Positions 9,890-22,237 of a stretch of 64,000 nucleotides of DNA are shown here, in pieces (positions within the stretch are counted from its first letter, which is position 1; every line of letters begins with the position of its first letter). Source of the DNA: Kudoa neothunni (taxonomy: Eukaryota; Cnidaria). The stretch lies in assembly GCA_964304625.1 (NCBI GenBank), contig OZ199838.1:11222001-11286000 (forward strand), in the 5' to 3' direction. The position numbers and the translations under genes are program-made. The notes beneath the pieces were generated by a model. The model ran no database searches. It saw only the letters and a list, made by a program, of their open reading frames with translations, and had not been told where the DNA came from.

Positions 9890-12470
9890 TACTGAAAGAA
9901 TCACCGTATTATCCATCAAAAGACATGTTAAAGATAATCAATTTGATGAAAAATTTCGTCGTTTTCAACAACCTGATTATGAAATACCAAAAATAAGTTA
10001 GTTACCTCGTGATATTCTGATATTAGATTAATTGTTATTATCTCGAAAAGATGTGATGGACCATACCAATATTGAACAAATAAAAAGCGTTATAAGCGAC
10101 TCAGATGAATATTTTTCGGTGGTTTTCTTCGGTAGTTAATTTCTTTTATTTTTCTCTCACTTTCTACGTTTTTTATATTCACAGATAGAAAACAACACAA
10201 ACTTATGAAAGATGATATTTTTTACGTTGACCACATAAATGTAGATCTCGGCGAGGATATTGTGTTAGGAAAAGTAGGTTTTATTTTAAACTACAGTAAG
10301 GTCTCGATATTGCGCACTAAATCTGGACCTAGGCGTTTACAGCCCAATATCATGGCTGTCAGAGCTTGGATTTTTCCCAGAGATCTCGGGATTACATGAT
10401 CACCTTGGGTTCTTGGGGTTTTTTTCATTTTTTACAACATCTTAGGTTTCTACTAAAAACCTATGAACGTAGAATAATAACACATTTTTTTATATGCGAC
10501 ATTAATATTTATATTTTTAATAACGTATCCTATTCAGACTATATCATGCGGGATTTAAACATTTACGATATTGAACGGCAACACATTTGATTGTATAACT
10601 TGATACGATTGAATAACTATTCAGTAAACATTGTGACACATTATTAGATAATTTGGACGTTATTTCAAAATATATCTTGAGTTATGAAGTAATTACTCGT
10701 GAGTATATTAATCTATACCAGAAATTGGGAGTGAATGAGTGTTCGCGCCAAAAAATTGCAATAATACGACCACAAATTTTAATTTAACATCTAAAAACGT
10801 AATTATAGAATCGTAAGACGATTAAAAATTATAATAGATACGATTTTATTTTTGTTGTACTTTAAACCAGTGTTTTTCTCGACCTTGTGTTCTTTTACAT
10901 GAACTTGAGTTTTTTTAAAACCTCACTGGCAGCCCTACCAATATCGAGTTTTTCGAGTGCGCTATAAGAATAAATTTTTAATTTTTTTACGAAAAGATTA
11001 TACGCTTTGTTTATATTATTTAATTAGAATGTGAAAGACATCGATCTAACTGTATAAGAATTTTTCATCAAGATTTTTAAAATATCAAGATAATTGAAGG
11101 CATCCATTCATTTTGTTGGTCGTAATATTTAATAGTTAAATCATTAATTCTTTTAAAATAGTAGACGTCTTTAAATTTATCAATGATATTTTGTAAAAAA
11201 TTATTTTCCTGTAAATTTAGCAGTCTATGACGCGATCACAAATTTGTTTTTATTTTAATTTTACTCATTCTTTCTTGCATATGTTCTTAAAAAAGAACTT
11301 TTCTTAAAGCGATTTAATATGTTTCCTTTTTCATGCCTACGTATTACCTTATAAGATTTGATTGCCTAATCATAACCAATATTATCAGAAATGTTCCCCG
11401 CTTCTCTACGGAGAGAGAACTTTTAAAACTAAGGCGAGTCTTGAAATTTTTTAGCTGAGACTGGTGATTTTAAGATCTTTGCAATAATTTTTGATTTTTC
11501 AGTGACTAAATGATCTAGAATATTTTTCTTTTTTTGAAGTTCAAACATTATCTGATCATATAACTCGATTTCAAGTCGGACACATTTTGCATTTATAATC
11601 TTTATTCCGGTACAAGCAATATTGGGATTCATCATAACAGATTTATTAGACAAAATCCTATTCAGATAAGAATAACTCATTCTAATTCGAATAAAACTCA
11701 CAATAACAAAATACATGGTATTCTATGATGCTCTAACGACATTTATCAGAATTTAAGATTGATTTAATTGAAAAATATATACAAAATAACTTGAATTTTT
11801 AACCAAAATTTCTTTTATTTCTCACTATACCGAACGTTCGAATGTGTAATTTAGTGGATTGATAGAATTAAAATCTGAAGTAACTATTGTCAATAGCAAG
11901 ATCCTGAATTTTACCAAAATTTTGTCAAATATATGTTATTTCATATTTTTAGGTAAAACTTTAACCAACTAAAAGTATACATACATCAAAAATTTTACAA
12001 TGTTTAATACAGAAATTAAAAAAATGTTTACTACGCTACATCGAAAACCGCAATATCGAGACTTTACTGTAGAAAATTCCTCCTTGCTTTCCGAAGGATA
12101 TGATACAATTATATTTTAATTTTTAAAATATTAAGTAGCATTAATTATAACAATATTTTTCATGAGAATAATCCCTATATATTCTATCTTTAAGGAATTA
12201 TAATAGTTAATTATTTTTTGATTTATTAAAAATGTTTTATAGGTGCTTATGGCTGGCTCAGAAAATTTAACGTTAATAGGCAAACCATTATTATCGTAAC
12301 ACTGACAGTCTGATATCGTTCAAACGCTTATATTGTATTTAGTATCGATCTGGTGCGAGTAAAAGCTAAAGTCGTGGAACATTTTAAACGAAAAATGGTC
12401 ATCTCCTACATAAACAGGGGTCCACATCGTTTCAAGAAAACGACTTGTATCTTCAATTGAAATCATTTGA
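9890..12470 (+). CDS. MRPL21: Mitochondrial ribosomal protein L21 (bL21m), 5' end not found
   Basis: Structural protein of the mitochondrial large subunit, found by joining small exons. Exon 9890-9996 ends in PDYEIPKI. Exon 10051-10131 gives SDEYFSVVFF. Exon 10185-10273 gives DRKQHKLMKDDIFYVDHINV and LGEDIVLGKV. Exon 12243-12295 gives LMAGSENLTLIGKPLL. Exon 12343 onward gives IDLVRVKAKVVEHFKRK. This is the bL21 fold order (FAVV...GKQ...DLIYV...VLLVG...GKPLL...VEATV). Short introns are 54, 53 and 47 bp. The fourth, 10274-12242, is 1969 bp only because a 1776-bp Tigger element sits in it; without it the intron would be about 190 bp. The frame stops at 12460 (TTCIFN), but dropping one A of the run 12437-12440 gives RLVSSIEII ending at 12470, which resembles the human C-terminus RINSIEI. 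It converges with CWC25. Confidence 0.8.
10294..12069 (-). mobile_element. Pogo/Tigger transposon inside an MRPL21 intron
   Basis: The left tip CAGTAAGGTCTCGATATTGC and the right tip (other strand) CAGTAAAGTCTCGATATTGC are nearly identical, and TA duplications flank at 10292-10293 and 12070-12071, as for pogo elements. The minus-strand transposase is decayed. The best piece (11429-11716) is the CENP-B-like DNA-binding part with SYLNRILSNKS and VRLEIELYDQIMFELQKKKN. No DDE domain is readable as one frame. It sits antisense to the host gene, and the host splice sites on both sides are intact. Confidence 0.88.
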
Positions 12471-12767
12471 GAAGGGATTCTCATAACAATTGTTTGTTTA
12501 GGTACAACTCCTGTGATGACCGCCTTGAAAATTACTGATATAACACTTAATCCTGACTATTTGTATCGACATTATCAACAATAGTTATTATTGTTCTCAA
12601 ATGTCATATTGAAAAAAACACGCATTTCTAAGGATACAAACAAAATTGTATAATACAAAAAATAATAGGTTTATTTTTTGACATAACGTCTTGAAGAAAA
12701 TTGTCCCATCTTTGCGCCTCTAAATTAGCACAATTAGATATTATTAGTTTGAGGTGGTTAAAAATGT

Positions 12768-14040
12768 TTACTCAAAAATGGTTTTCTGACTATCAGGTGT
12801 TGAAATTAGGTTAGACGAACGAAGTTGAAGCATTTTCTCTTCGAGTTTTCTATCAAGCTCCTCCTCTTTCTAAAATTTAAATGATTTGAATTGAATTTTC
12901 ACTGAAATCTAACTTTAATCTTTTCTACCGAGGATTTTCTAGAAGACTCCCTCCATCTAAATTGAGAGTAGATCAAATATAAATTTAACGCAATATTAAG
13001 CAAAATGTGTAAAAATGTTACTGTGCGTTGGACATCATTCGTTTAAGTTTTTCTTCCCTTTCTCGCTCCGAGATCTCATTTTTACGAGCGTTACTTGAAC
13101 CAGCTCTAAATAAGGCTAGATATTCAACTTATTGACAGTTTATAACCTTTTTGATGTAGAATCACCAGATTTGTAAGGATGATGTGATGAGTTTCTTCGT
13201 TCAGATCTTTCGCTGTAATCGTCTCGACGTTCATATCGTCTCGGAGTTTTGAATTTGTCTCGGGATGATTTTGCTGGTGTTTCCCAACCCTTTCTATTAA
13301 GCGGAGTGGCTCCAGGTGTCATACCACCATATCGAGGAGTTTCACCGGTTTTACGGACACTTGTGTTCACCATTTGTTGTATACGAACACTATTGTTGAT
13401 CAACTCTTTAGTGGCTGCCAACTCTCTTTTTTTAATAAGAAACAATGGATCTTCCTTGATTTTTCTTTCGAGATCTATGACGCTTGATTGCACACCTCTA
13501 AACCCAAAAACTCTTTTCTTGTCCATTTCCTCCTATGCATTTAATATATTTAAAAGAGTTGGATAAAAATATTTTTCGATGTGTAATTCAAATAAGTCAA
13601 TCAATCTAACTATACTTGTTGCTGTTGTTGCTCGAGATAGGCACTACCATCCAAATACTCATTCGTCACCTCTTTTCCAAGCAAAAACTCCTCACTACTC
13701 GCTCTATTGGCGCTATACATCCACTCCAAACGTTCCTCTTGTTTTCTAAATTAAAAAAAACTCTTCAAAATTTTCAATATCAATAATATCTTTTACTTCA
13801 TCACACCAGAACTAGCAGCCTGATCCAAAAGAGACTGCTTCGATCTCTCTTCTTCAATCTCCTTCTTCCGTTCTTCAATTTTCTTCATTTCTTGTTTGTG
13901 TCTTTGCTCCGCTTTCCACACCCTTTCCAAATTTTCCATTGTCAAGGGATGGAAATGCTTTTTCATATTCTACACGCAATCAATTAGTTATATGCTATAT
14001 ATTTTTAAGTATTATGACTTACCAAATCTCCACCTCCCAT
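12768..14040 (-). CDS. CWC25: CWC25 spliceosome factor
   Basis: Cwc25 joins the activated spliceosome and promotes the branching reaction. The product starts MGGGDLNMKKHFHPLTMENL and ERVWKAEQRHKQEMKKIEER, the family N-terminal signature, followed by EWMYSANRASSEEFLLGKEV (family: GPGG/NxEEYLLGR), KIKEDPLFLIKKRE and, near the end, LKRMMSNAQWRE, all in the order of human CWC25. Six introns restore a single frame with no correction: 13970-14022 (53 bp), 13746-13796 (51), 13533-13615 (83), 13106-13146 (41), 12957-13021 (65) and 12870-12913 (44). The coiled-coil-like, lysine/glutamate-rich N-terminus and the basic, serine-rich middle fit the family. The stop codon is at 12768-12770. It is a good reference for intron size here, and the antisense frame at 13249-13566 is a shadow. 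Confidence 0.93.
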
Positions 14041-14960
14041 TTTTCCACACTCTCAAAGACAAAAACTACGCTATCCTTATCACTAATCTTGCGCTTGCGC
14101 AATAGAGGTGAGATTTATGAATGTATTTAAGTATTGAAGTAATTGTGCTTTTTTTGGTTCCAGATGTGAATCATTTATTAGATTAAATTTATTGAGATCG
14201 TTAAACTGTTCATTGATAATATTATTGGTTTATAAATATGCTTATTTTCATATTTATATGTTTAATTTAAACAAATAATTTTAAAAATAAATTTGTTGTA
14301 TTTGAAGAAGCACGTTTTAATGATTTTTGGCGTGTTTATTGTTATAAAATATGTTGCGTGCGCATGATAATGTAATATAAAAGATATTGTGAGTGTTTTT
14401 TGATTCGACATTATGAGAGGCATATTAGTTAGATTTTACTCATTAATTATAAAGAATTTTATCTTTAATGTATAAATAGTGTAGACGATTTTGAACTGAA
14501 GGATTTGAGGATAATGCTCATTTAATTGTTCATATAATTGTGTATTTTAATGTTTTCTAGTTTATATGCGTAATTTAGAATATAAATATTCCTTAATTAA
14601 CTTTTGATAAATCATACTAATCAAAATATAGACGTGTTGTATAATAATGTATATGCGCATGCATATTAATCCGTTATTTGGACAGATAAGTTCCCTCTTC
14701 TCGTTATTCTCTTTATATAACATCTTATAAATAAACGTTATAAGTGAAAAATAAAAGCTGTAAATATGATAGGACTTATTTTCGAAATTTAATTATTTTC
14801 GGAAAAATTTCGTTATATTCATAAAATATTCCATTGTGTGATTCATTGCTTGCGATACTGTATTTAATTTTAAATAATTAATTCAAAATTGGGTCGAATT
14901 CGGTCTTAGCCCCATAATCCTCAATAAAATAGTGCTTGTATTTATTATAAAAACAAATTT
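14041..14960. other. A+T-rich intergenic stretch
   Basis: Upstream of CWC25. A short alternating purine-pyrimidine tract with ATGCGCAT and ATGCAT lies near 14649-14666. No coding exon or terminal repeat was recognised. Confidence 0.45.
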
Positions 14961-14982
14961 TATACAAAACGCAACAAAAAGG

Positions 14983-15952
14983 CTAATGAGAGTTGTTTGA
15001 TTGCAGATTGATTTTTAGAGATTGTATGAAATCACTCCATAAGTCATGTTGATTTTTTCTTCTCCATTGGAATTCACCAAGAAATTCATTAATGCCATCC
15101 ATACGAACTGTTCCATCCGTATTAACTGATGATGTTCTATTTCTTGGAGGTATTCGGTATTTTATTACACCCAAGTGTCCTTGATAGTGTTGGTGTGAGC
15201 TCCCGAAACACTATCCACGTATTCTATACTGTGGTTAACAGTGAGGTGGGTGTAAAAATTATCAAGTGTGGCGTAGCTTTTGAAACAGTCAATGATGATA
15301 ATGGAACCTGGTTTAACATAGATTTATATTTTTTTTTATCAGTGTTTCAGTAGTTCTATCAGACACCTCCAAGAACCCATGTTCCGTTAATACCATGGCC
15401 TTTGTTATGCGTTATTTTACCAAATTTCGACTCATCAATCTCTACGATTGTGTTTTTCCTCCAATTACGATGCCCTCGATTCCTACACTTTCATCCTATC
15501 ATTTGTCTAAGGTAGTGCAAATAGTTTGTGGTAGTTCGAGAAGAGTGACCAGTTTAATGATCAAGTTAAGGATTTTTACATCCACTAAACAATATGTCAA
15601 ATCCATGCAATCGTTAACTGTTTCATATTTTTGAAGATCGTATAGTCAAAAATGGAGACTTCTTTCCTGCAAGAGTTTGCATAGCATCGCCAATTTTTTC
15701 TGTGGGTCGAAAATCTGATTCCACCACACATAATGCAACCAGTAGGTTCTTCAAGAACGCCACTTTCAATAAGATAATAGAATTTTTCTCTTCACTGAAA
15801 ATTTTATCGAATGTTTTTCTTGGTGCAATCATTGTTGTGTTGTTATTTGAAAATAGTGACTTAATCCTTACACAGAGTCGAGCCTGGACCTGGATGTTGC
15901 GTAATTTCACAAGTTCTTTGAAATATAAAGGATATTTAAATTTTTTACTCAT
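14983..15952 (-). pseudogene. Merlin-type (IS1016/IS1595-like) transposase relic
   Basis: Read leftward from ATG 15952, the N-terminal part is MSKKFKYPLYFKELVKLRNI. Around 15440 the minus strand reads KNTIVEIDESKFGKITHN, which is the classical Merlin/IS1016 motif holding the first catalytic aspartate and the ESKFG signature. Near 15190 comes the RTLG/IEGHLG-like part before the third acidic residue, then FLGEFQWRRKNQHDLWSDFI near 15070, equivalent to the FMWRR end of this family. The pieces lie in several frames, so the gene is broken by multiple indels. Element ends were not identified. It lies immediately upstream of a 5'-truncated Tigger gene and may have landed in it. Confidence 0.75.
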
Positions 15953-16125
15953 ACTTTGCTTTTATATTATTTAAATTAATGTTAACTGAGCAAGCGAAGA
16001 TAAAAAGTTCTTATTAAAGAAGTATAAATTTAAGTTAATATATTAAAACTAAAATCTTGCAATCGTGTATCATTTTGTTCAATTTAATCCTCAATCAATC
16101 TTTTATTTGAATTCTGCGAAACAAA

Positions 16126-17333
16126 AATGACAAGGAAACAGCAAACGGTGGCTGAAAAAATTGAAATAATCGAATACAATAATTCGATTAAATCACTCAC
16201 AGGAGAAAAAGAATGATTTTTAAACTTCCCAAGTCATTTAAAAATATAAAATTATCTAATCCCAATATAATACATCTTCAAGGCACTCCACTATTAATAG
16301 AATTTCAGCTTCTCAAAATGATATTATTAATTCTATTATTTCGACTTCAAGAAAAAGAATGAATGAAGACAAATACACAGAGTTAGTTAATTTATTCTAT
16401 TTATGAATAACTAAAATGCGAAAGGAAAAAAAGGTTGTTCCTGCTTACTTAATTGTTGAAAAGACAAAAGGTATCGGTAAATTTATAGACATTGACGAAT
16501 TTACCGGTAGTAGTAGTAGTAACGTTTGATTCGTAGAGTTTAAAAATATATTTGGAATTAATTTAAAAAAAAATTCATGGTGAAACCAACAATGTGAATA
16601 ATCGAACTGTGATGGTTTTTTTGATGAAATCACCAAAAATTTCACTACAGTATGAAGAACGAAACGTAATAAATATGGATAATTCAAATTTAATTAAGTA
16701 TATCATTTCGGTTTTATTGAAACTTTAAATCATGTATGGGAAAACGTATCATCGATTATAATTCAAAACTGATTTAGAAAATCTAGATTTTTTGAAAATT
16801 GTACTTTGATACTACAATACACCAAATTAAAGATTAATCAATAGATAATGAAAACTTATCTCAATATTTTTCTGAAAATAATGTTAAAAATTTCGTCACA
16901 CAATTTAATTGTTTTTCAATTTTAATTTTTAGATAAAAATATGACGAAACTAACAATATTGAAGAACAGGGAAAAATACATGAGGAATCAATAGCTTTAC
17001 CTGAAGTGTATGCAGTTGATAAATTCCAAGGAAATTTCGATCCAACTTTTGTAAAAGATGAAGCGCTTGTGTCAACTGCGGAAATCAAACAATCAATTAA
17101 TTTAATCAGAAAACTTAACAGCATTATTTTCAAAACACATAATTATGGAGATAATATCTGAAATAATCCGAAAATGATGCAAATAACTTGAAATCATCAG
17201 TTATTTTAAGCCCCAATAAATTTTTATTTTTTGTACATTGTGCGCATGCGCCACTACTGTATTGCGTAAAATCTCCCCCATTGCGTAATTTTTGGGGAAT
17301 GGGAAAAAATTACGCAATATCCAGGTTCGACTG
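16126..17333 (+). mobile_element. Pogo/Tigger transposon, 5' end missing, decayed
   Basis: The right tip, read on the other strand, is CAGTCGAACCTGGATATTGC, followed by TA at 17334-17335. The plus-strand transposase starts MTRKQQTVAEKIEIIEYNNS (HTH) at 16126 and continues through several frames with VPAYLIVEKTKGI and near 17000 GKIHEESIALPEVYAVDK. No left terminal repeat was found between 15953 and 16126, where the Merlin relic abuts. Multiple stops and frameshifts are present. Confidence 0.75.
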
Positions 17334-17335
17334 TA

Positions 17336-20077
17336 TCACGTTTATGATTCGGTAATCCTCAAGGTGCGGTATGAGTGTTACTCACGGTAAACAAAAAATT
17401 AGCCTCGCCTCTAATCTCGATAATGTTATAGGATTAATTGGGCGGGTATCAAATGTGATTCTATGATTTTGTAGAATTCTTCAATATACTCTCCCTAAAC
17501 ATATTTAAATAGTGTTACATTGGATTATTGAAATTTATTGAGAAACTTAAGATATAACGACAATATTGAATTAATGATGAGTTATAAACGGCTGATTAAA
17601 ATAATTCGGTATATCCATGAAATGATTTTGAATAAACAAACGAATCAGTAAAAGATATGTTGGCTAATTCAAACGAATATTGTTATACACATGGTTTTGT
17701 ATTAATTTTAGTTTTTTATAGCGATTAAATTAGTCAGCGATCTCCAGTCATCTTTAAAACATGATTATATTACATATGAATATACAAATGGGAGAAGAAG
17801 CGATTTTCTTTCAATGGAGGCATTTTTGCGTTTCAAGCGCGCGTCGGGTATTAGACATCGAAACTCTTTAATACGGAAGTTCTTAAGGTTTTTTTTAATT
17901 TACCCCCTCGGCCTGACGAAAAATCCAAATGATCCCCCTTGACTTAAATACTAAATTCATATTTACTTAAGGATTGTGGACTTATTTAAGAATTATTAGG
18001 TTACATTTCTAAATGATAAATGAGGCTTAAAAGAAAGAGATTGATGATATTTTCGTAAATATTTATTTAATAATTACTCATAAAATCGTTTTAAACATTT
18101 ATTCCAGCGTCCTAATTGAGTTTTATAGGCCTAAATAATAAACCTCTTAGAAATCGTTAAGTACGTAACAAACCACATTATACAAAAATTTCTCGTATTC
18201 AATTTATTGTCAATTAATTTAGCCCCTATCATCTAAAATTTTCCACACGGAGGTAAATATATTCCTAGTCTAATACAATTATCTAATTATCCCCTAAATA
18301 TGCTTTATTTCTCTTTAATAAATTTTATTGGCGAAAAAATTGTAGATCTTTCTTATTGCCTAAATTCTGGAATTGTTTTCTTGGATAACTTAATAAGTAA
18401 CTAATAAAAAATATAATGCATATTTTTTGTTATTTCGTATTAGCAATTATCGTATAATTTGGAAACTATTTAAAGCAGAATAACTGCTATTTAACGCTAA
18501 ATAAATGGAAATGTCTGTTGAACTATGAGAATTCAATCCGTTGCGTGTAATTCTAATTCTAATTAATCATTTCTGACACATAAAGTGTGGCGTTAATGTG
18601 GCAATAATTAATTATATCATGCCCTCAGTAAAAAAATTTGTATTTATCAAATAAATAGGAAATATGGAGATAACCAAAGCATAATGCACTCGCACGTGCA
18701 GAGTTAATATTAAATCTGTAGAGAATATGCATGTTCTCCATTTAATGAAAAATGGAAGTAATGTAAAGCTCACGACGCTAAAATATTTGCAGTAGCATTA
18801 GGTTATTCTTAAACAATTTTTCACTAAAATAATACCATGTTTGATTAATCTATCCTTACATATTGGAATTCTATCAAAAAAGTATGGGTTCATTTTGTAT
18901 TTAATCATTATTTTGATGTTATGGCTTCACAATATAATGGAGAGATTAGACTGATTTAGCAGATTAAAGTCACAAGATTGTAACAACAAAATATTAGGCA
19001 TGTGATTAAAAAAATTAGAAGTTCATTGTAAAAATTGCGTGCAAACGAGTTATCTCTCAACAGAACTGATTAAATAATTTTATTTGAATGCGCATATTAT
19101 TTATTTTAAAAATGATTTAATTTAAGTCACATCATTGTTGGTGTCGTTTTATGAATAAACGAATTTTTATTTTGAAAAAATGAAATAATTTTAAATATTG
19201 TAGAAATTTAGCAATTATGATAAATTCACATCAAAAACAAGATCAGCAGAACGATCCAATCAATCCTGAAACATTATTAAGGATATTAAAATAACAAACA
19301 AGTAACTTAGGCTGAAACTATTCTTGGCTGTCAAGAATTAAATCTTAAAATATTACTACTATTTATTTGTACGTTAATATTTATTTATATTTTTATTACT
19401 TAAATCCAACTATAAGATAGGAATATTATATTGAATATATTGCTTAAAAATTATCGATTATTAAATGAATGGACTCTAAGTTTTCATGAAATTCCATCTA
19501 ATATCGACACGAATTAGGTAATAATTTGTAGGTAATTAGTAGGTGTCATTTTTCACACAGTTTCATAATAGTTTCTATTTGTTTTGAGAAGAAAATATCA
19601 ACGTAATAAACTTTAATAAATGTAACTGTGCAGCGATTACTACAAAACATCGCACTAAAACTTATTGATATTATTTAGGAACAATATTAATTATTTAAGC
19701 TGCGATTGAGGGATTGTCCAAATGAAGTGTTATTTCTCTAAAATAAATCAAATAATAATATTTTTGCTAATATAATCGATACTTTTAATAATAAAATTCC
19801 CAATAAAGACTCATAGCACGAAAATTTATTGTTTTATTCCATTATTATGGTATATTTTAACGTTATTCAAAATTGTTTTAAATATTCATACAGTATTTTA
19901 AATTTGAAGATTCAAACAAATAACAACGAATATTTTAGCTATTCTTAAACCAGGGATTACGTCGAACTTAGGTATTTTGTAAAGCTTACGGTTAATCTAA
20001 AAAGGAAATAACATAGGTGATCATCTTTGGCACAGCTAGTAATGTTTAATATTGCATTTTTATTTAACGTGTTTTAG
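17336..20077. other. A+T-rich stretch without recognised genes
   Basis: Two small plus-strand frames have non-random composition. One at 17814-17942 is 42 residues starting MEAFLRFKRASGIRHRNSLI. Another near 19217 starts MINSHQKQDQQNDPINPETL. Neither has a clear splice partner, and they may be exons of the unidentified gene at 20078. Otherwise nothing seen. Confidence 0.35.
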
Positions 20078-21064
20078 TGATTATAAGATCGAATATTAAA
20101 AACGAAACTGCAACGACACAAGTAGCAGATAGACAAGAAATTGACGAAATGCAATCCTATGTCAATGAAATGAATAAATTCGTACAAAGTATATGTAATA
20201 ATGGTTATAAAAACCAATCAAGAAAAGGAAAAGTGAAGTTTCAGATTAAAAATAAGAAATCAAGTAAATATTATTAATTTACTCATTTCCTGTTATACTA
20301 TTTAATAATTCAGCTACAATTTTGATGGGAGAAATAGATTATAATAACGTAACCATTATTTATTTCGGTATTAGTCAAATATAAAATTAGGCGGTTATTT
20401 CAACTTTTTTGTCAATCTAAATCAATGGAAACACAATCTAACTAAATTTTAAAGAAACTTGGTCTATCTTAAGCGTTAACATTAAACATTGCAGATTTGC
20501 TATAAATTTACTATATGAAACAGTCAGATAATTTTTAACGTATATCAAACTATTAGATCAAAAAATGATTTTAAAATTAAATTAATTCTAAATCTACCTA
20601 TGTCAACGATAATGTTATTGAACATTTAATTAGAGAGCATGGCTACCAATACGTAATACCAGTCTAAAATGGGTATAGAAATTAAATTATCATAATAATT
20701 TAAATATATTGATTGGTATATACGATGTTTCTCATTTATTATTATAGAGAAAAATAAATCAAATACTACTGACTCAATCATTGCGACATGGTAGATATTT
20801 ATACGTGTTGACTATTATTTTCATTGGATTATTTGCAGGCAGGGAGTTATCATAACAGATGTGAAACGAGATTTGAATCAACAAAATGTGCGCGTTCCAG
20901 CACCAGAAATTACAGAACCGGTTGACCATAAGAGTGGAAATTTGAAAGATATAGAATATAACGCAGAAAAAGATTATATGTGGGATAATATGAAAGATAA
21001 GACCTATTTTGAATTTATCGATGTGCTCGAAAATTATATGGTATTAATAGACGAGAAAGTTTGA
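20078..21064 (+). CDS. Two exons of an unrecognised gene (tentative)
   Basis: Not recognised. Two plus-strand open stretches, each preceded by a good splice acceptor, stand out in A+T-rich DNA by charged, mixed composition. The first follows GTTTTAG at 20077 and reads IIRSNIKNETATTQVADRQE and then IDEMQSYVNEMNKFVQSICN. The second follows TTTGCAG at 20838 (or GGCAG at 20842) and reads GVIITDVKRDLNQQNVRVPA and then EYNAEKDYMWDNMKDKTYFE, with a stop at 21062-21064. A donor at 20239 (GGAAAA|GTGAAG) joined to 20843 keeps the frame open and would give a 604-bp intron, long for this window. The start codon was not found. Acidic C-terminus, no signal peptide or membrane segment visible in these parts. 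It could also be debris of an unknown mobile element. Confidence 0.35.
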
Positions 21065-21982
21065 CCAAAACTAATGTTACAATTAAACGCATACAGTCTA
21101 ACTATTTATGTTAACTTAACTAGAGTGTTTTATTAGCTGGGGAACAGTCGCAAACTGAACATAACGAACTATTTTAAAAACTGACTAAATGGAGAATTCA
21201 TAGTTGAACCTCATTCAACGGCAGACAAACATTTTCTTACTTGAGGCATAACCTTCAAAAAACAGTTAGAAGATGATGGCAATAATTTTAAACCAGTGCA
21301 TAGGAATTGCAGTATTTCTGTAAATAAGTATCACAGAAAATGTGTGTATTAACTAATTTTTAATATCTACGAATATTTTTCATTCATATGAAAAATTTTA
21401 GCCGTGCAAATTCTCATTTGAACTTAAATTGTAAACGATTAAATTTTAAAAGAATTAAATCCAGAAATTTACATAAATCAATTTATACAAATCGGGTAAC
21501 TGCAATTTTTTTACAAAGTTACTAGTTGAAGCTATGAAGTTAAAAAAATAAAATAAAATGGAGTGTCTTTATGGCTTTATAGTAGATTCACAATCCATCT
21601 TTTCAATTAACTCGTCAGTTATTATTTTCCACTCTTCAGTACACTAATTTTAGACCAATTTTTTGCTTCTTTTGACTTTCACTCTCAATGTTTCAGTTAT
21701 TTGGAGGATCAAAAATAACCGCTATTGGCCAATAAATAGCGCTAACTGCATAAAAAAATTAATTAAATACTAATATTACTTCAAACATTAATTCATTTTG
21801 TTTATAGGCAAAACCCAGACAACGTTTATTAGGGTGTGCAGTTTTGGATGGGAGGGCAGCATCCATGAATGGTGCATGCATAACAGCGAGTCAAATACAA
21901 TCCTTCATCTTTTTCTATTGGTAATAACGTTGGAATTAATCGCACTAAACAATCTCATTGTGGCTCAACCAGGGTCGAGGAA
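21065..21982. other. A+T-rich spacer
   Basis: Nothing supportable seen between the tentative exons and the SINE. Confidence 0.4.
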
Positions 21983-22237
21983 AGATAGCCCAGTGGTGTT
22001 ATGATTGGACTCAATACCCGGAGGTACTGGTTCGATCCCCTATTTGGAGCTTTTGTTAGAATGCAATAGAACTATAAGTGTAATTTCAGCTGCAGTTACG
22101 GTTCGATCAAGCAGAGGAGGTTGAATTAGACGTGTGAATCGTCATTGATGCATTAACGGGCTTGAAATCTTTGTAGAGCCAAAGTCCTTATGGATAAAGT
22201 TTGGGTTGGGGTTGCCTCGAAACGAGGATGTTTAGTG
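21983..22237 (+). repeat. tRNA-derived SINE
   Basis: The head contains an excellent internal RNA polymerase III promoter: box A TAGCCCAGTGGT near 21991 and box B GGTTCGATCCC near 22028, spaced as in a tRNA. The body that follows is unrelated to tRNA and relatively G+C-rich, with a short self-complementary CCTCGAAACGAGG near 22214. It may end at the TTAA near 22238, where the PiggyBac nest appears to begin. No poly(A) or simple-repeat tail is evident. Family not recognised. Confidence 0.6.

Noticed and set aside
13249-13566. 105-codon plus-strand frame
   Set aside because: Exact antisense of the CWC25 exon; the minus-strand product is clearly conserved.
14647-14666. CRISPR-like or Z-DNA repeat
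   Set aside because: Single short alternating tract without repetition.
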